Part shown: positions 54,501 to 64,000 of the stretch, one piece after another
Layout: each line of letters begins with the position of its first letter
How positions within the stretch are numbered: position 1 is the first letter of the stretch
The notes under the pieces: generated by a model
Databases searched by the model: none
Told to the model about the DNA's origin: nothing
What the model saw: only the letters and a program-made list of their open reading frames with translations
Assembly (NCBI RefSeq): GCF_028009165.1
Contig: NC_079242.1
Coordinates: 372,001 to 436,000 of the forward strand
Length of the DNA stretch: 64,000 nt
Direction: 5' to 3'
From: Akanthomyces muscarius
Taxonomy: Eukaryota > Ascomycota > Sordariomycetes > Hypocreales > Cordycipitaceae
Translations under genes and position numbers: made by a program

Positions 54501-54970
54501 ACGGAGCAAAAGCGAATGGGAGGGAGTTGATGGTGTTTTGACTTTTGAACTATGTTGACTACGAACGACTGGTTTTGGAAAGTGACTTGGTTTTGGCATT
54601 GACAAACACAGGGTATATATCGTTTTATCTTAAGCCCATGCACATGTACACGCACATGCAAGAAATGACTAGCATGATCACTGCATGCCTTTATTTTCTT
54701 CCTCGTCGAGTCCACGTCCTCAGTCATCACTCGTCTATTTCCCAATGGCAACGAATCGCAGTGTGTTCTTTATAATAGGCGTTTTGTCATAATGTCCGTC
54801 ATTCATGTCTGTCTTTCATATGAAATGCACCGTCTATACATGCTAAATAAAAACCATCCCAAGGTATATATATAAATCCATAAACGCCCAACTCATTCAG
54901 AAATGCAATGCCCGAAGCTGCTTCCAGTTTTTCTCTTTACAAATTCCTTGCATCCCTCCCCCACCATCTC
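54501..54970. other. Convergent 3' intergenic region (IMA1 / RAD14)
   Basis: 470 bp, AT-rich near 54840-54890 (AATAAAAACC, TATATATAA), consistent with polyadenylation signals. No gene. Confidence 0.5.
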
Positions 54971-56266
54971 TCACAGCTCCAGCTCCTCCACCTCCATCCC
55001 GCACGCCGTGCACGTCTTGACCGTCATGCCGTGCTCGTTCTCGACCGTCCGTCCCCATTCGTGCACGTGCTTGCCGTTGCCGGCGACGGCATCGCCAAAC
55101 TTGCTCGCGCCGTTCTTGCCGAGGTTGCCGGCCTGGCGGCGGAACGCGTCGGTGCGCGTCTTGCGCTTGAGGTCCAGCAGCTTGTCGCGGAACTGGCGCT
55201 CCTTGCGCGCCTTCTTCTGCGTCTCGCGCCGCTCGTACTCGGCGTCGAGGGCCTCGGACGAGCCCCACTTGGTCGTCACGGCGTACTCTTCCACCTGGCA
55301 CCGCAGGAACAGCATCATGTCGTGCCAGTGCGACTTGTGCGGGTTGGGCTTGGAGAGATGCGGCAGCAGCTCCGGGTCTCGCAGCTCGGCTGTCGCGCGG
55401 CCATGGTCAGCACGAGGTCTCGACTCCCCACGTTCTGGTTTCGGAGCGTCCCGGATTTTGACTTACGGTCGGTGAGCAGATAGTCCTCCTTGCACTCCGT
55501 CTTGGTCAGGAGCGAGTACTTGTCGGGCAGGTTGTTCTTGCACTTGTTGCACACGCAGAGGTGAAAGACCTCCTCCCACACCCAGTCCACCTCGAGGCTC
55601 CCGCACTCGCGGCACTTTTTGCGCGTCGTCGCGTCGTCCAGCACGCTGATGCCCGGCTCAAACGGGCCCGCCTTTTGCCGGCGCAGCGTCCGCAGCAGCT
55701 GCAGCTTCTCCCACTCCTGCATCGTCATGTCCTTGGGCCGCTGCGGCTGCTGGTCGTCGCCGCCGCCGGGCTTCGGGGCGCTGCCCAGCGCCCGGTTGTG
55801 CGGGTCGTCCTCGGTGGACAGGAAGCCGCCCTTGGTGTCCGTCATGGCGCTCATGTTGTAGTCGACAAACTTGGCAAATTTCTTGGCCGGCTGCAGCGTC
55901 GACTCGTCGCCGCGGTCGCGCCCGTCGCGGTTCGTGCTCGTGTCGGTCGTCGTTGCCGTGGCGGTGGCGGCGAGAGGCCGCTTGCCGTTGGCCGGCTTGG
56001 AGACGTAGACGTCATCGGTCGGAACGAGGCCGGCGGCCGTCTTGGGAAGTTCGGGCGCGGTGCCCGACGCTCGCTGCTCGGCTTCTCGCTGGTCTCGAAT
56101 GGCTTTGGCTTTTAGTCGGTTTATTTCCTGTAGGCACTCGTCAGCGACAGTTCTTTACATCTGGGCGCGGCGGAATACTCACGATGCGCCTGCGCTGCTC
56201 CGGCGTGAGCGGCGACTTGGCGGGCGGCCGTGACACCGAGGGTGGTGTCTTTGGACGCTCCATCAT
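54971..56266 (-). CDS. rad14: RAD14/XPA DNA damage recognition protein
   Basis: Exons (minus strand) 56266-56183, 56127-55467 and 55389-54971, 387 aa. It acts in nucleotide excision repair, binding damaged DNA and organising the incision complex (family knowledge). The XPA zinc finger is CRECG...HLCVCNKCKN (about residues 195-222). Downstream come KYSLLTKTECKEDYLLTD, joined by the second splice to PELRDPELLPHLSKPNPHK, and the conserved MMLFLRCQVEEYAVTKWG-like segment. The first splice gives EQRRRIEINRLKAKAIRDQR, a normal family N-terminus. The C-terminal HVHEWGRTVENEHGMTVKTC ends in a further Cys pair. CACGTG lies 175 bp upstream (56442-56447). Confidence 0.93.
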
Positions 56267-56729
56267 TTATGGGATACGACTGGCTCGGCACCAATACCAA
56301 GTCCAGTGATTTTTTTTTTGGTGATGTCGCAGCAGAGACCAGCCGCTGTAGTTGCCAAGGTAAAAAAGTGAAGCTAGTTTGGAGGGGCTGATTCGCACAT
56401 TCACGCCAGCGATCAGAGCTGTCGCCACTCGTTCACGTCGACACGTGATCGTACTTGAAAACGTTCACAGCTTGTCGCAAATCACAAAACGCACTGCCGA
56501 ATGTTTAATACCTCGTCTCGAAACAATCTCTGTGCAGATTATGGCCAGAGCACGGTGGCGCGTAGACTATTCTTACAACGCGGGCGCACCCGTCGCTTGC
56601 TATCATCACACATTCGTAACGCATCTTGTCGCCGCGCAAAGCTTGGGGCTATTCCGCTGTCTATACTGTCCCGAATTCCTCTCCCATTATTTCCCACCTT
56701 TTTTGTATCATTCTCCAATGTATGCACTC
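56267..56729. other. Intergenic region RAD14 upstream / PHO88 3' end
   Basis: 463 bp holding the RAD14 promoter, with CACGTG at 56442-56447, and the PHO88 3' UTR. No gene. Confidence 0.5.
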
Positions 56730-57569
56730 TTACTCCTCCTTGGCGCCACCGCGGCCAGCCTTCTCGGCAGCCTCGACAGCCTTCTTGTCGCTCTGGGTCT
56801 GGCCGCCCTGCAGAGAGCTCATGAAGCCGGCGGCAGCCTTGAAGGGACGCTTGAGCTCGCCAGCGGCGGGCTGGCCGTAGAGGTGGATCTTGACAAGGTT
56901 GCTCTCGAACAGGGACTTGACGGGGATGATGGACTGGATCATGAGGGGGTTGGTGTACTTCATGTACAGGTGCATGAAGCCCATCATGCCGACGGCCATG
57001 AGCTGGCCGCGGAAGGCCTGCTTGAGCTGGGCGGTGTCGTAGGCGTGGATGGTGGTGGTGACGAGCTTGCCCTCCTCGGAGGAGCCCATCGGGGCGGGCT
57101 CGACATACTTGAGGGTGGTCATGTCTATGGGACGTTAGTACGTATGTAAAGAAGTATCGCGTGCCGTGGGAGTCGTCGCGAGACAGCGTCCCAGTTGTCG
57201 CTCGATAGACGTACCCTTCTTCTTGTTGATTTGGGACAGGATGTAGGCGTAGATGAGGGCGATGACAACATTGCTACCGATGTAGACGGCGCGGACCGTG
57301 TTGAGAACCTGGGGATCCTCAAAGGGGATGCGCTTCGAGACCTGCATCATACCCAGGATGATGATCAGGTTAGTGCTACATTAATTGGTTAGCCATTGTT
57401 GTCGCATGGACTGCGCATCGCAAGAGCTTTGCACAGCAACCATGTCGCCCATCTGTTGCACGCCGCAGGTTGATGTCGTCGAAAACAGGGGTTCGACGGT
57501 TGGTTCGGGAACTCGGGAGGATGCGAGATCACGAATGACTCCTTACATTTGGGGGCTGAGGCCGGCCAT
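56730..57569 (-). CDS. pho88: PHO88/SND3 ER membrane protein
   Basis: Exons (minus strand) 57569-57547, 57375-57215 and 57124-56730, 192 aa, the family length. It was first linked to phosphate transport and later to SRP-independent targeting to the ER as Snd3 (family knowledge). The spliced N-terminus gives a hydrophobic segment (ITNLIIILGMMQV), then SKRIPFEDPQVL, a second span (YIGSNVVIALIYAYIL), QINKKKDMTTLKYVEP across the second splice, and LKQAFRGQLMAVGMMGFMHLYMKY. All three junctions restore strongly conserved words, so the model is secure. The first coding exon is only 23 nt. A 4.2 kb gene-free stretch lies upstream. Confidence 0.94.
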
Positions 57570-60500
57570 TGTGAATAGATGTAGCAGGAAATACGGTAGA
57601 CGGGTACGATGATCGCTGAGCGAAAAGGGCGCCGGACAGACAAGGGGAGATGAAGAGGATTTCTTGGAGAATCGTTGAAGTGTCAAGATGGAACCGCGGA
57701 GAATAGAGGCGAATTTTTGACGCGGCGTTGCTGCGCTGGCCTCTACCCAGCCACAGATCCCCTGCCTGACTCGAATGTGTGGCGGCTGGTGTGGCTCGGG
57801 GAGTGCTCGGGCCCGTCTTTTTTCCGTGTTACCACGACCAGTTTACCCTAGACTATATTTGACAGATGCGGTCAAACTTGAGACTCGAGTCAGAATTGCG
57901 CAATTCGCCTAAGTGCTTTTTTTGTTGTCTTCGTATATTGTATTGATGCTGATGAGTCTGTATTTCAATCTCAAGCTTAAAGCGTGTTGAGCTGCAGAGG
58001 TGGTGGTAACCCTTTGCCAGATTTTATATTGCTCGACCCATCGACACGTCCACATCGAGTACCTGTGAAATGTCAAAATACCATCATTCCACATTGGCTT
58101 CTGCGACATAGAGAAATAGTTCAAACTGAGCGCTTCGTTTGACTAGACTGAGAAATCATTCAGTCTAATTTATGGGACTGCTCTGCTCCCATGAGCGTGG
58201 CACTCGACATGACTGCACGACTCGTTTTCTAAATCCGACTCTACAAATTAATACAACCAGGAGGACTACTCCTTAGATGCATTTTCGATGCCGTGTCAAG
58301 CCCCTGTAGAAACGTGGCTGCTATTTATCACTGTGCTCCTTACCCGGCCGTGAAGCAGAAGAGGCGCCCCCAGCACGGTCATAGCATTGGCATGAACGAC
58401 GATATGCTCGACTCAGCGGGCAAGCTCAAGCAAGACACTGTTAAGACAAGCACGTACTTTAATACCCATACGTACTGTGATAGGGAGTTGAGCCCTAGTA
58501 CTTCCCTTACGGCGGCGAGCGGCGTGGTTATCGCCTGCAACTGCGTCATCGATCTGGCGACACAGCAGGAGAAACAACCTGTTTCTCACAAAGGTTTTTT
58601 CTGTTATGGTATTCCAAATGGCCACAGCTGGATGATATTAGCAAGAAGATTGTTGTATTCGTTTCTACATGGCCGACGCAAGCCAAGTAGCCGATTGGGG
58701 CGGGTGCTGCGACTGCTGGCCCTCCTCAGCTCATCAAGGCCAGGAAAGCTTCCAAGCCTACAGCTCCTTTCGGGTTGAACATTGAGGTATGATCTGATAG
58801 AGTAATGAACACTATCGTGAAGTGTCATGTATGAATTGTTTCATCTATGTTTCTCCAGCATCTATCTACGGCACGGCATGTGCGAGTACCGTGGCCAGAT
58901 CTGGCAATTCACCAATGAGCCTAGATAGCGGGCGATACGCAAGGCATGACAACCGGGTCGCAAGCCTCACTACCCTAGCTGGACGGCCTCAGAAAAAGCG
59001 ACCTTTCCCTGTCAACCTTTGAATGCGACTTCTTCTTCGAGGTGGGCAATGGCCAACTACCCGAATGCAGTCCGACTACAGAAACAGCCCACCAGTCTGT
59101 CTCTCCCGTGACCGACAAATCGCGATAGCCAGTGCATACGCAACACTGAGACCGATCCCTCTGGCCTTTTTGGAAAGAGCAATTTCCAGAGGCGCAGTTT
59201 CTCAGGATACATTATCGAAAAACGGCAAAATCTCTCGTTGCTCCCCCTGCTTGCTCCCTCGCCAAAAGGTTCCGCATTCGAAGTTGCCGCTGCAAGTATA
59301 AGCTCCACTGACCCGGGCTGACTCTATCTCTCTCCGTCTCCTTGCCACGTGATGCTAGAGAACAAACGTGGTGCGTCCTCTGAGGCGGCTTTCGATGGGC
59401 GTCATCCGCCTTGTCTGGGCGTCACCAACACAGGCGTACACCCCTGGTGGAAGAAGGACGCACAGTGCATGTATCGAAGAAGAAAAAGGTACTTTCAGAG
59501 CTTTAGGGGGGCGTGCCGGTACCCATCAAAAAAGAATTAAGCCTGGCAGGGGGGGTGTCTAGCGTCAGCCAGTATTTGTAAAAAGAGGCTGTGGTCCTCT
59601 TTTCTTCTTTTTAGCGTCATGCAAATGAACGAAGTGCATAGCCGGGGTTGTGATTGGCTCTCTAGACGAGGGTGTGTCCTTTGAAGTTTCTTTGTGTTGT
59701 CCGCCTTTATCTCACTCCCCCTTCTGTCAAAAGGTCCACACACACTTCGGGAGATGGGGGCAGAAACCTGGGAATTAGAGTACCGACTAGAGCGAAACGG
59801 GCTCTGGGGGCACGTGTGTCTGTTGGAGTGTGTGACGGCCGCGGGCTGTTCTTCTCGATACTTGGGGATGATGCATCTTGTGCTACAACATACTACTGAG
59901 CGAGAGGAAGCTAGGTTGAATCTCACCGCATTGCGAAACTACCTGGTCTTTCTCCTTTTTTGGTCTTTCGTGCATAAAAAACCAATTCAGGTAGCGGCGT
60001 GCCCGAATACTCGGCAGTAAGACCCAGTCCGTCCTGGCACTAAATCGTCCTTTAAACGTTAGCCCGACTTGAATCATCTCACCAGCCCTACTCATTCGGG
60101 CCAGTTTTCATACCGCCGCACACGCTCCACTGGCCAAGTTTCTGCTTCCTTGCCCCTGCTCCCATTCATCTGGTCCATTTTCCTTTTCAGGGTCCTTGGA
60201 GATGTAAAAAACTCGGCACTTGTTGTTTCTTCCACGCGGGGGCCCTCACCTTGTGCAAGCTTGTGTGTGTATGCTGTGCCATCACCGCCGCGCCGGCCGA
60301 GTCGGGATCGTGTTTCGGCCGGATCCCGACGACAACCTCGACGCCTCCCCCTTTGCTGCATCGTGCGGTTGCCACTAGCCGCAAAAAAAAGTCGGCAGAA
60401 AAAATGCAGGCAATGCCGAGTGAAACGTATGATTTTCCACCTCCCTCTTACTAAATTATTCGGGTTGGCCGTGGCTATGTAAAAAGCGAACACTGGTTAA

Positions 60501-61796
60501 CCTGAGGGTTGAGTTCTCTGCGGCATAGAGGCGCAAGCGTCCCCCAGACAGCCGGTACATCAAAACGGCAGCGGCGTGATTTTCCTCAAAAGTTCATGCG
60601 CATTTCCTCATACATCAACCGTTGCGTCAACCGTTGCGTGGATCTCTTAAATCCGACTACCGCCGGCTCCGACTACGCCGCTGTTCCCCGCCTCTATAAG
60701 CGCAGGAATAGGCTATGCGATAACGCGCAGCCTTATTGCACCCTTTTCGCGTCGGCCATGACCCTAATAGTATCGTTGCATCTCCGACGCTGGATCATGT
60801 ATGTAATTGCGTGGACAGTCAAGCCCGTGCAGGGGGGCCGGAGCAGAGCATTGCTGGAGGAGAGGGGGCGTGCATTTGAGGCGGCGCCCCATTTCGGCCG
60901 ACACAGATACATCGAAATCTGGCGAGTTTGCTCTGACGTAAAATGAGATCGAACCAACGCACTCCTCACCTCCAGGCACGGCTTAATTGGTCGCCAAAGC
61001 CGGCACTTGCCACAGCTTTGTCGGGCTCGCATCCCCTTTCGGCTCCTTATGAACGAGCGATCAAATAGCAATACTCGCCTTCTTCTCCACGGAAGAGAAG
61101 ATTGCCTATTCCATCATGTGAGGAGGCAATTAAAGGGGTCATTGCTGTTGGCACCGATCCACCGCTTCGGTTTACCAACACCCGGCACATCGTTGGGCGA
61201 CGCGTCGGCAGCATCGGACAACGTCCGCCACAGAGACCCCGCCCACCCACTCCCTCAAACTTGACGCATGGCCCATGGTTGCTGTCGAAGAGTATCGTAG
61301 CTTTAGGCAGCAGCATTTCGCCCGATGCGGAATAGGCTGGTAGTAGTGTTCGGAGCCGGACTCCGGCCTGGAGACGGAGGCCACTGCGCGTCGAGGCGGC
61401 CGCGTAATCCGAGTATGCGGCATCTCCATATGCCAGGGCATCGGAGCAAGCTGTCAGGTGGCGGGCCTCATCATATAGCAGGGATTTATGTCTCATATAC
61501 CGAGTCATGAGATGTTTGGTTGCTTTCAAAGTCGCAAGGATTCAGACTGGTACAGGATCGTTTGCAAGCCGCTACCAGCACAGCCTGGCTGAAGACATTA
61601 TGCTTAGCATGAAACTGGGATACATTACAATATCGAACAGATTATTGGATTATAGTACAAAGTTGCGGGGAACTCTCTTTCTCTCAGCATACCGACTTTT
61701 GACATTGGTCCGACACGACGCCGGAACAGCTCCGGAGACACTGTTGAGGTTTTGGGTTTAGGCGTCTTGGCCCCTTCATGGTTGTGTGTTTGCGAA
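57570..61796. other. 4.2 kb gene-free region upstream of PHO88
   Basis: No conserved ORF, tRNA or transposon signature is seen on either strand; the longest ATG ORFs (about 130-160 codons, e.g. 58293-58778) have no recognisable domain or codon pattern. CACGTG occurs at 59346-59351 and within 59805-59815. Composition is mixed and the region is not obviously repetitive. It could hold non-coding RNA or a gene with small exons that I cannot resolve. Confidence 0.45.
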
Positions 61797-62405
61797 TTAC
61801 TCGCCAGTCCAGCGCTTCCGCTCGCGACGGCGCTCATCGTCCGCCTTGAAGTCGCCCTTCATGTAGACCCAGCCGCCGGCGACGGCATTGGCCGCGCCGA
61901 GCCCAATGGCGGAACCGCGGACGACGCCCCGCGGGGTGAACTTGGCGCGCAGGCCCTGGCGGCGGCGCAGGGCCAGGAGGGCGTAGAGGCCGGACCAGGC
62001 TGCGGTCAGGCCGGCGCTGGCCGTGGTGAAGCCCGACAGATTCAGGTACGAGGAGAAGAGGAGCGTCGGCGTGAAGAGGAAGAGCGGGACGGCCTGCATC
62101 GGGCGGGCGTGCAGGGCCGTGACGAGGGTGGCGAGCAGCGAGGGCGGAAGCGAGGATGCTGCGAAATGAAGGACTGTGTAAGCCAGCATTTTCACCGATG
62201 TTGAGAATTGTTCGCTGCTCGGGGTTCCACAGCGCGAAAAAGCGAACGCGAGAGGCGTGGGCGCAATGTCGCGTGGCGGCGCGCAGCAAGCTTGGTGAGG
62301 GGGGGGGAGAGGGAATCAGGCTGGGCTCTACTTACTGCCCCAGTCCTCGAGACGTTGAATCACGGACTTTTCCGTCGGGAGAGGACTGCTGTCGTCGGAT
62401 GCCAT
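61797..62405 (-). CDS. aim19: AIM19-like small mitochondrial membrane protein
   Basis: Exons (minus strand) 62405-62336 and 62158-61797, 143 aa; the intron is 177 nt. After a short N-terminus (MASDDSSPLPTEKSVIQRLEDW) come hydrophobic segments: LPPSLLATLVTAL; MQAVPLFLFTPTLLFSSYLN. ASAGLTAAWSGLYALLALRRRQ is followed by RGVVRGSAIGLGAANAVAGGWVY and a charged tail. This pattern matches Aim19, whose loss alters mitochondrial inheritance in yeast; the molecular role is unknown. The call rests on memory of the family. The join ACA-TCC keeps frame, but other donors inside the long intron are possible. Confidence 0.72.
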
Positions 62406-64000
62406 TGCGATGGATGCGAGCTCTCGTCGCGACAGGGTTCCGTGGGATAGGATTGCGCAGAAAACAAAAGGTTGCTTGATGTTGATCGCTGAAGCAGGCT
62501 TGGCGCAAAAATTATGTCGTCACTACAGAGGTGATGGGCGAGCTGGCCAATGAGCGGTGGGCACGAGCAGAAAATGCCCACTCATGGATGTAGTTGGCGG
62601 TAGAGCTACCTATACCAGAGCTTGACTCAATATCTGGGGATTGTTTCAGTGGGCTATGGTGTGAGTAGTTATGACCACTGTAAGCTCCTTTGCCTTTCTC
62701 ATTCTTGGCAATTTGGTGAGAAGAACTAGGTTGATGATGCCGCGGATATTGCGGAATCAATTTGCGCCGCGGGGATGTCAAGATGGAGGCCCACAGACTC
62801 GGTCACTAGGTAGCTGTCAAGCCACGCATCCATGCACCCAGAGCCAGGGCACGACGGCGTTGGGGGTAGCCGAAATGGAGAGTCGGCAGTGAGAATGGCG
62901 GAGAAGGTTGGAATGGACACAGCGGAGGCAATTTTAAGAGAATGCGAGCACGAGCAACGCAGAATCGTAAGGACGACGAGTGGATTGATGGTGCAGCAGC
63001 ACTCAGTCTATTGGCGGCAGGGTGGCTTGACGGGGAAAACGGAAATGGCGGAGAAAGCAGCCACCTTTGTTTGGGCTTTGCAGGGGCTGCAAAAGAGCCT
63101 ACCAAGGTCTTTGCTGCTGCAGGCTTCTGAGGAACCGCTCGTTGTCATGCCGTACGACAGCCCTGTTCTGCAAGAGCCCATGCACACGCCCCCTCCAAAG
63201 TACCAACTAAATGGCCTGATGAGATGGTTGATATTGAGAGAGGGGCTTACCGGTATTTCAAATATCCTCTGGAGCCCAGGCTCGGGCCCGAAAAATGGGC
63301 AGCTTGATTGACACCTCCGAGTTCCGGTACGTACTTACTGGTCGTGGTGATGCCTCATCGTAGCATAGGTAGGTTACATCCAGCCAGCCATCACATGAAG
63401 TTGTGTCGAACAGGCTTCTGGGAGGCACTTCCTCGGCAGGATTCACAAGCACCTAGGTAGCCTACCTCAGCAACGAGACTGAGCATGAGTTGCATGGGCT
63501 GCTGTAAATAGCACTGATTGTTCAGCAATGACAAAGGGTAGCTCACTAACGGCTGCCCCTCTAACTACGGAGCCACCTGCAACTACGCCACGCGAAAAAA
63601 AAAGCCCACGGTGTAATGAGGCGTTTTGTTCTAGCTGTTGCTCGTACGTTGGCCAGTGCTGTTGTAGGCATCATCAGGCACCTCACCGAATGTGCCATCC
63701 CACTTCACTGCATACACTTTCGATTTGATTAGTTGGGCTGCCAATCTCTCTCTGTATTTGCTCCGATGATGCTGCTGCCAAGAATCGGCACAGCATTATC
63801 AGTCTTTCGAATAATCTTCGCTGCCCGCCAATCAAAACCCGACCCCTCTGAGCCTGTCAGCACGATCCACGCGCTGTTTCCTCCAGCCACACCCCGGCTG
63901 CTTCCACCCCCGCCTCTCGTCTCTCATGTCCTTGTCGCCTTGCGCTGCCTTTAAGCTGTAGGGGATGATGCCGTACCTTCTTGGCAAAAAGAAAAAAAAA
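62406..64000. other. 1.6 kb region with no recognised gene
   Basis: Upstream of the AIM19-like gene to the window edge. No conserved protein is seen. TAGGTAGG-type words occur at 63366-63374 and 63451-63468. A pyrimidine-rich segment at 63880-63930 could be the leader of a gene beyond the window. Confidence 0.4.

Noticed and set aside
58752..58770. Possible tRNA T-arm on the minus strand (GTTCAACCC)
   Set aside because: No matching A-box, acceptor stem or anticodon arm can be drawn at the right spacing.
58293..58778. 161-codon ORF in the gene-free region before PHO88
   Set aside because: No domain, no sign of splicing partners and no coding-like bias; kept only as part of the gap description.
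62832..63311. 159-codon ORF near the window end
   Set aside because: No recognisable domain and overlaps equally long ORFs in other frames.

Overview
The window is nuclear DNA of a filamentous ascomycete. The genes carry short introns (about 47-180 nt, many with CTAAC-type branch points), long disordered serine/proline-rich extensions and a LaeA-like methyltransferase, and the gene-free stretches carry repeated TAGGTA-type motifs. I infer a Sordariomycete, probably Hypocreales; the species cannot be fixed from sequence alone. I modelled 21 genes, mostly conserved core eukaryotic functions, plus a small accessory stretch at about 33-41 kb. Splice sites were placed by hand from GT/AG signals, reading frame and family motifs, and every model was checked for frame continuity by arithmetic.

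Layout. 0.5-4.3 kb: SNF1-activating/CaMKK-type kinase (+). 5.1-6.9 kb: ALG2 mannosyltransferase (-). 8.3-9.2 kb: peroxisomal enoyl-CoA hydratase/isomerase ending in AKL (+). 9.7-12.9 kb: TBC Rab-GAP (-). 14.7-19.9 kb: Nud1/Cdc11-type LRR scaffold of the septation initiation network (-), head-to-head with a 1052-residue disordered protein of unknown function (+, 20.6-23.8 kb). 23.8-27.8 kb: gene-free with tandem repeats. 27.8-32.1 kb: KCS1-type inositol hexakisphosphate kinase (+). 33.1-39.6 kb: accessory trio of a cytochrome P450 (+), a LaeA-like methyltransferase (-) and a DAO-type FAD oxidoreductase (+). 39.8-41.2 kb: divergent Rho-like GTPase with an in-frame TAG. 41.6-42.5 kb: ALG14 (+). 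42.6-43.4 kb: mitoribosomal mS23/Rsm25 (-). 43.8-45.8 kb: PPR-type protein (+). 46.2-46.5 kb: COX8 (-). 47.0-50.3 kb: MTR4 RNA helicase (+). 50.8-51.6 kb: DSC3 (-). 52.2-54.5 kb: IMA1 (+). 55.0-56.3 kb: RAD14/XPA (-). 56.7-57.6 kb: PHO88/SND3 (-). 57.6-61.8 kb: gene-free. 61.8-62.4 kb: AIM19 (-). 62.4-64 kb: no gene seen.

How the genes relate. Several products act at the ER and nuclear envelope (ALG2, ALG14, PHO88/SND3, DSC3, IMA1) or in mitochondria (mS23, PPR, COX8, AIM19), but the gene order gives no sign of a coordinated cluster apart from shared divergent promoters. No PKS, NRPS or terpene synthase accompanies the P450/methyltransferase/FAD-oxidase trio, so it is at most a small tailoring group. 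I found no convincing tRNA, rRNA, transposon or CRISPR sequence. The most unusual locus is the Rho-like GTPase gene. It has Gln for the P-loop Lys, and TAG where the family has the Trp codon before the G3 motif. That TAG could instead serve as a splice acceptor that deletes switch I in frame.
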